Shown one piece after another: positions 13,760 to 15,173 of a stretch of 15,173 bases of DNA (the stretch's first letter is position 1; each line of letters begins with the position of its first letter). The notes under the pieces are model-generated. The model searched no databases, was not told the origin of the DNA, and saw only the letters and a list, made by a program, of their open reading frames with translations. The position numbers were made by a program, and so were the translations under genes. Origin of the DNA: an uncultured Prevotellaceae bacterium (GTDB lineage: Bacteria > Bacteroidota > Bacteroidia > Bacteroidales > Bacteroidaceae); contig CALAEY010000069.1 in the NCBI GenBank assembly GCA_937891085.1, positions 1 through 15,173 on the forward strand. Reading direction: 5' to 3'.

Positions 13760-14982
13760 AGTTCCAAGTCCCCATCAAACACCTCATGCCAAGGCAGGCC
13801 CTGCTTGTTGAGCTGTTCCATGAATGGATCTGGATCGAAGTTCTCCACGTTCCATACGCCAGCCTTCTTCCAGAGACCCTTGAGGAACATCATGGCACCT
13901 ATCATGGCTGGCACGCCAGTGGTGTAGCTCACGCCCTGCATGCCCGTCTCCTTGTAAGCCTCCTGATGGCTGCAGTTGTTATAGACGTAGTATGTGCGCT
14001 CCTTGCCATCCTTCAGTCCGCGGATGCGGCATCCGATGCTGGTTTCGCCCTCATAGTTGGCTCCCAGATCCTGTGGATTAGGCAGCACAGCCTTGAGGAA
14101 CTGCAGAGGCACGATCTTCACCTTCACATTCTTGGTAGGGTCATCAGCCAAAGGAGCCTCGTAGGTGATCTCGTCGATGCGGCTCATGCCCAAGTTCTGA
14201 ATTACATCCAGATAGGTGAGGTACTGTTGTCCGAAGGTCATCCAGAAGCGTGCGCGCTTGATGGTAGGGTAGTTCAGTACTAAGCTCTCCAGCTCTTCAT
14301 GGTGCAGCAGGTAGCTCTCGCGTGGGCCGATGTTAGGATAGGTCAGTGGCTTATGAATCTCCAGCGGTTCGGTCTCCAGCCACTCGCCATTCTCGTAGTA
14401 CTGACCCTTCTGGGTGATCTCACGGATGTTGATTTCAGGGTTGAAGTTGGTGGCGAATGCCTTATGATGGTTGCCAGCGTTGCAGTCTACGATGTCAAGG
14501 TACTGTATCTCATCGAAGTGGTGCTTGGCAGCATAGGCCGTATAGACACCGCTCACACCCGGGTCGAATCCGCAGCCCAGAATGGCTGTCAGACCAGCCT
14601 TCTCGAAGCGCTCCTTGAATGCCCACTGCCAGCTGTACTCGAAGTGTGCCACGTCACGAGGCTCATAGTTGGCCGTATCCAGATAGTTCACTCCCGTCTG
14701 CAGGCAGGCCTCCATGATGGTGAGGTCCTGATAAGGCAGCGCCAGGTTCATCACGATGTCTGGCTTATAGTCGCTCAGCAGCTTTACCAGTTCCTCCACG
14801 CTGTCGGCATCCACCTTAGCTGTCTTGATATCTGGCTGACCGATGGCCTTGACAATGGCGTCACACTTAGCCTTGGTGCGGCTGGCAATCATGATCTCGT
14901 TGAACACGTCTCTGTTCTGTGCCACCTTGTGCGCAGCCACTGTTGCCACGCCACCGGCACCTATGATAAGTACTCTTCCCAT
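13756..14982 (-). CDS. Saccharopine dehydrogenase-family protein, probable carboxy(nor)spermidine dehydrogenase
   Basis: This 408-residue cytoplasmic oxidoreductase begins with a Rossmann nucleotide site (VLIIGAGGVA, 4-13). Further family blocks are MNLALPYQD (78-86), YLDTANYE (100-107), GCGFDPGVSGVYTAY (136-150) and YTTGVPAMIGA (353-363). Length and motifs fit the group that reductively joins aspartate semialdehyde to a diamine, giving carboxyspermidine or carboxynorspermidine, rather than the lysine-pathway saccharopine enzymes. Bacteroides thetaiotaomicron makes spermidine by this route. The partner decarboxylase is not in the window. The gene leads a probable operon with bcp and recA, from a -7 box at 15014-15021. 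The start at 14982 places the glycine motif right at the N-terminus, as expected. Substrate assignment is from family resemblance only. Confidence 0.88.
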   Translation of the reverse strand: MGRVLIIGAGGVATVAAHKVAQNRDVFNEIMIASRTKAKCDAIVKAIGQPDIKTAKVDADSVEELVKLLSDYKPDIVMNLALPYQDLTIMEACLQTGVNYLDTANYEPRDVAHFEYSWQWAFKERFEKAGLTAILGCGFDPGVSGVYTAYAAKHHFDEIQYLDIVDCNAGNHHKAFATNFNPEINIREITQKGQYYENGEWLETEPLEIHKPLTYPNIGPRESYLLHHEELESLVLNYPTIKRARFWMTFGQQYLTYLDVIQNLGMSRIDEITYEAPLADDPTKNVKVKIVPLQFLKAVLPNPQDLGANYEGETSIGCRIRGLKDGKERTYYVYNNCSHQEAYKETGMQGVSYTTGVPAMIGAMMFLKGLWKKAGVWNVENFDPDPFMEQLNKQGLPWHEVFDGDLEL

Positions 14983-15013
14983 AACTCTATAGTATAAAAG
15001 GTGATAATTTCTG

Positions 15014-15021
15014 CAAAGATA
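15014..15021 (-). promoter_or_regulatory. -7 promoter box of the dehydrogenase-bcp-recA unit
   Basis: The minus strand reads TATCTTTG, a full TAnnTTTG match 31 bases before the ATG at 14982. The -33 position (about 15042-15045) reads CTGC, a poor match. No other such box is seen between here and recA. Confidence 0.65.
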
Positions 15022-15124
15022 ATAAAATGATATGACCTTTTGCAGATTTGCGAGAAATTATTTTCGCTCTTTTTAAGCCAACTTATTCCGTAGGAATTCC
15101 GCACATTCTTTTACTTAGCCCAAG

Positions 15125-15143
15125 TTTGACCCCACCTGTCAAA
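15125..15143. repeat. Inverted repeat TTTGAC / GTCAAA near the window edge
   Basis: TTTGAC (15125-15130) and GTCAAA (15138-15143) are separated by CCCACCT. No T-run follows, so it is not a terminator. It may be an operator, paired -33 boxes or the end of a mobile element continuing beyond 15173. Nothing in the last 100 bases codes for a protein that I can recognise. Confidence 0.5.
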
Positions 15144-15173
15144 TTTTCAGAAAAAATCGTGTTGTTTTAAGGG

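Noticed and set aside
14299..14997. 232-codon antisense frame over the dehydrogenase gene
   Set aside because: In register with the dehydrogenase codons and without motifs. The minus-strand Rossmann motif is clear.

Overview
The window looks like the chromosome of a Bacteroidales bacterium, most likely Prevotella-like. Most genes lack Shine-Dalgarno sites and are preceded by the Bacteroidetes -7 box TAnnTTTG, in three cases with a TTTG/TTG box 20-22 bp upstream. The RecA, Bcp, ClpB and M13 peptidase sequences are of Bacteroidetes type, and short AT-rich heptamer repeats sit between genes. The genus is an inference.

Layout. 1-262: the 3' end of an ISL3-family transposase and the probable right end of that insertion sequence. 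460-2487 (-): secreted M13 metallopeptidase with a strong terminator. 2617-2796 (+): a 59-residue basic small protein, divergent from the peptidase, with promoters placed back to back. 2839-5427 (-): clpB, converging on the small gene. 5643-6263 (+): a 206-residue protein of unknown function, ending at a bidirectional terminator. 6313-7482 (-): two tandem glutathione-peroxidase-like genes, one exported and one cytoplasmic. 7582-8097 (-): msrA, start corrected. 8206-11226 (+): exported endonuclease/exonuclease/phosphatase-fold enzyme followed by a TonB-dependent receptor with a long unusual signal region. 11393-12151 (+): WaaP/Kdo-kinase-like protein, start corrected, sharing a bidirectional terminator with recA. 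12194-14982 (-): probable operon of a saccharopine/carboxynorspermidine dehydrogenase-like gene, bcp and recA. 14983-15173: promoter of that operon, then an inverted repeat at the window edge.

Theme. Much of the window is stress defence: protein disaggregation (ClpB), peroxide removal in two compartments (two Gpx-like enzymes and Bcp), methionine sulfoxide repair (MsrA) and DNA repair (RecA). The other genes serve the cell envelope or nutrient capture. I found no CRISPR array, tRNA, rRNA or riboswitch, and no clear new multi-gene system. The least ordinary items are the unannotated small gene with its interlocked divergent promoters, the paired Gpx genes, the unusual receptor signal region, and the heptamer repeats between the dehydrogenase gene and bcp.
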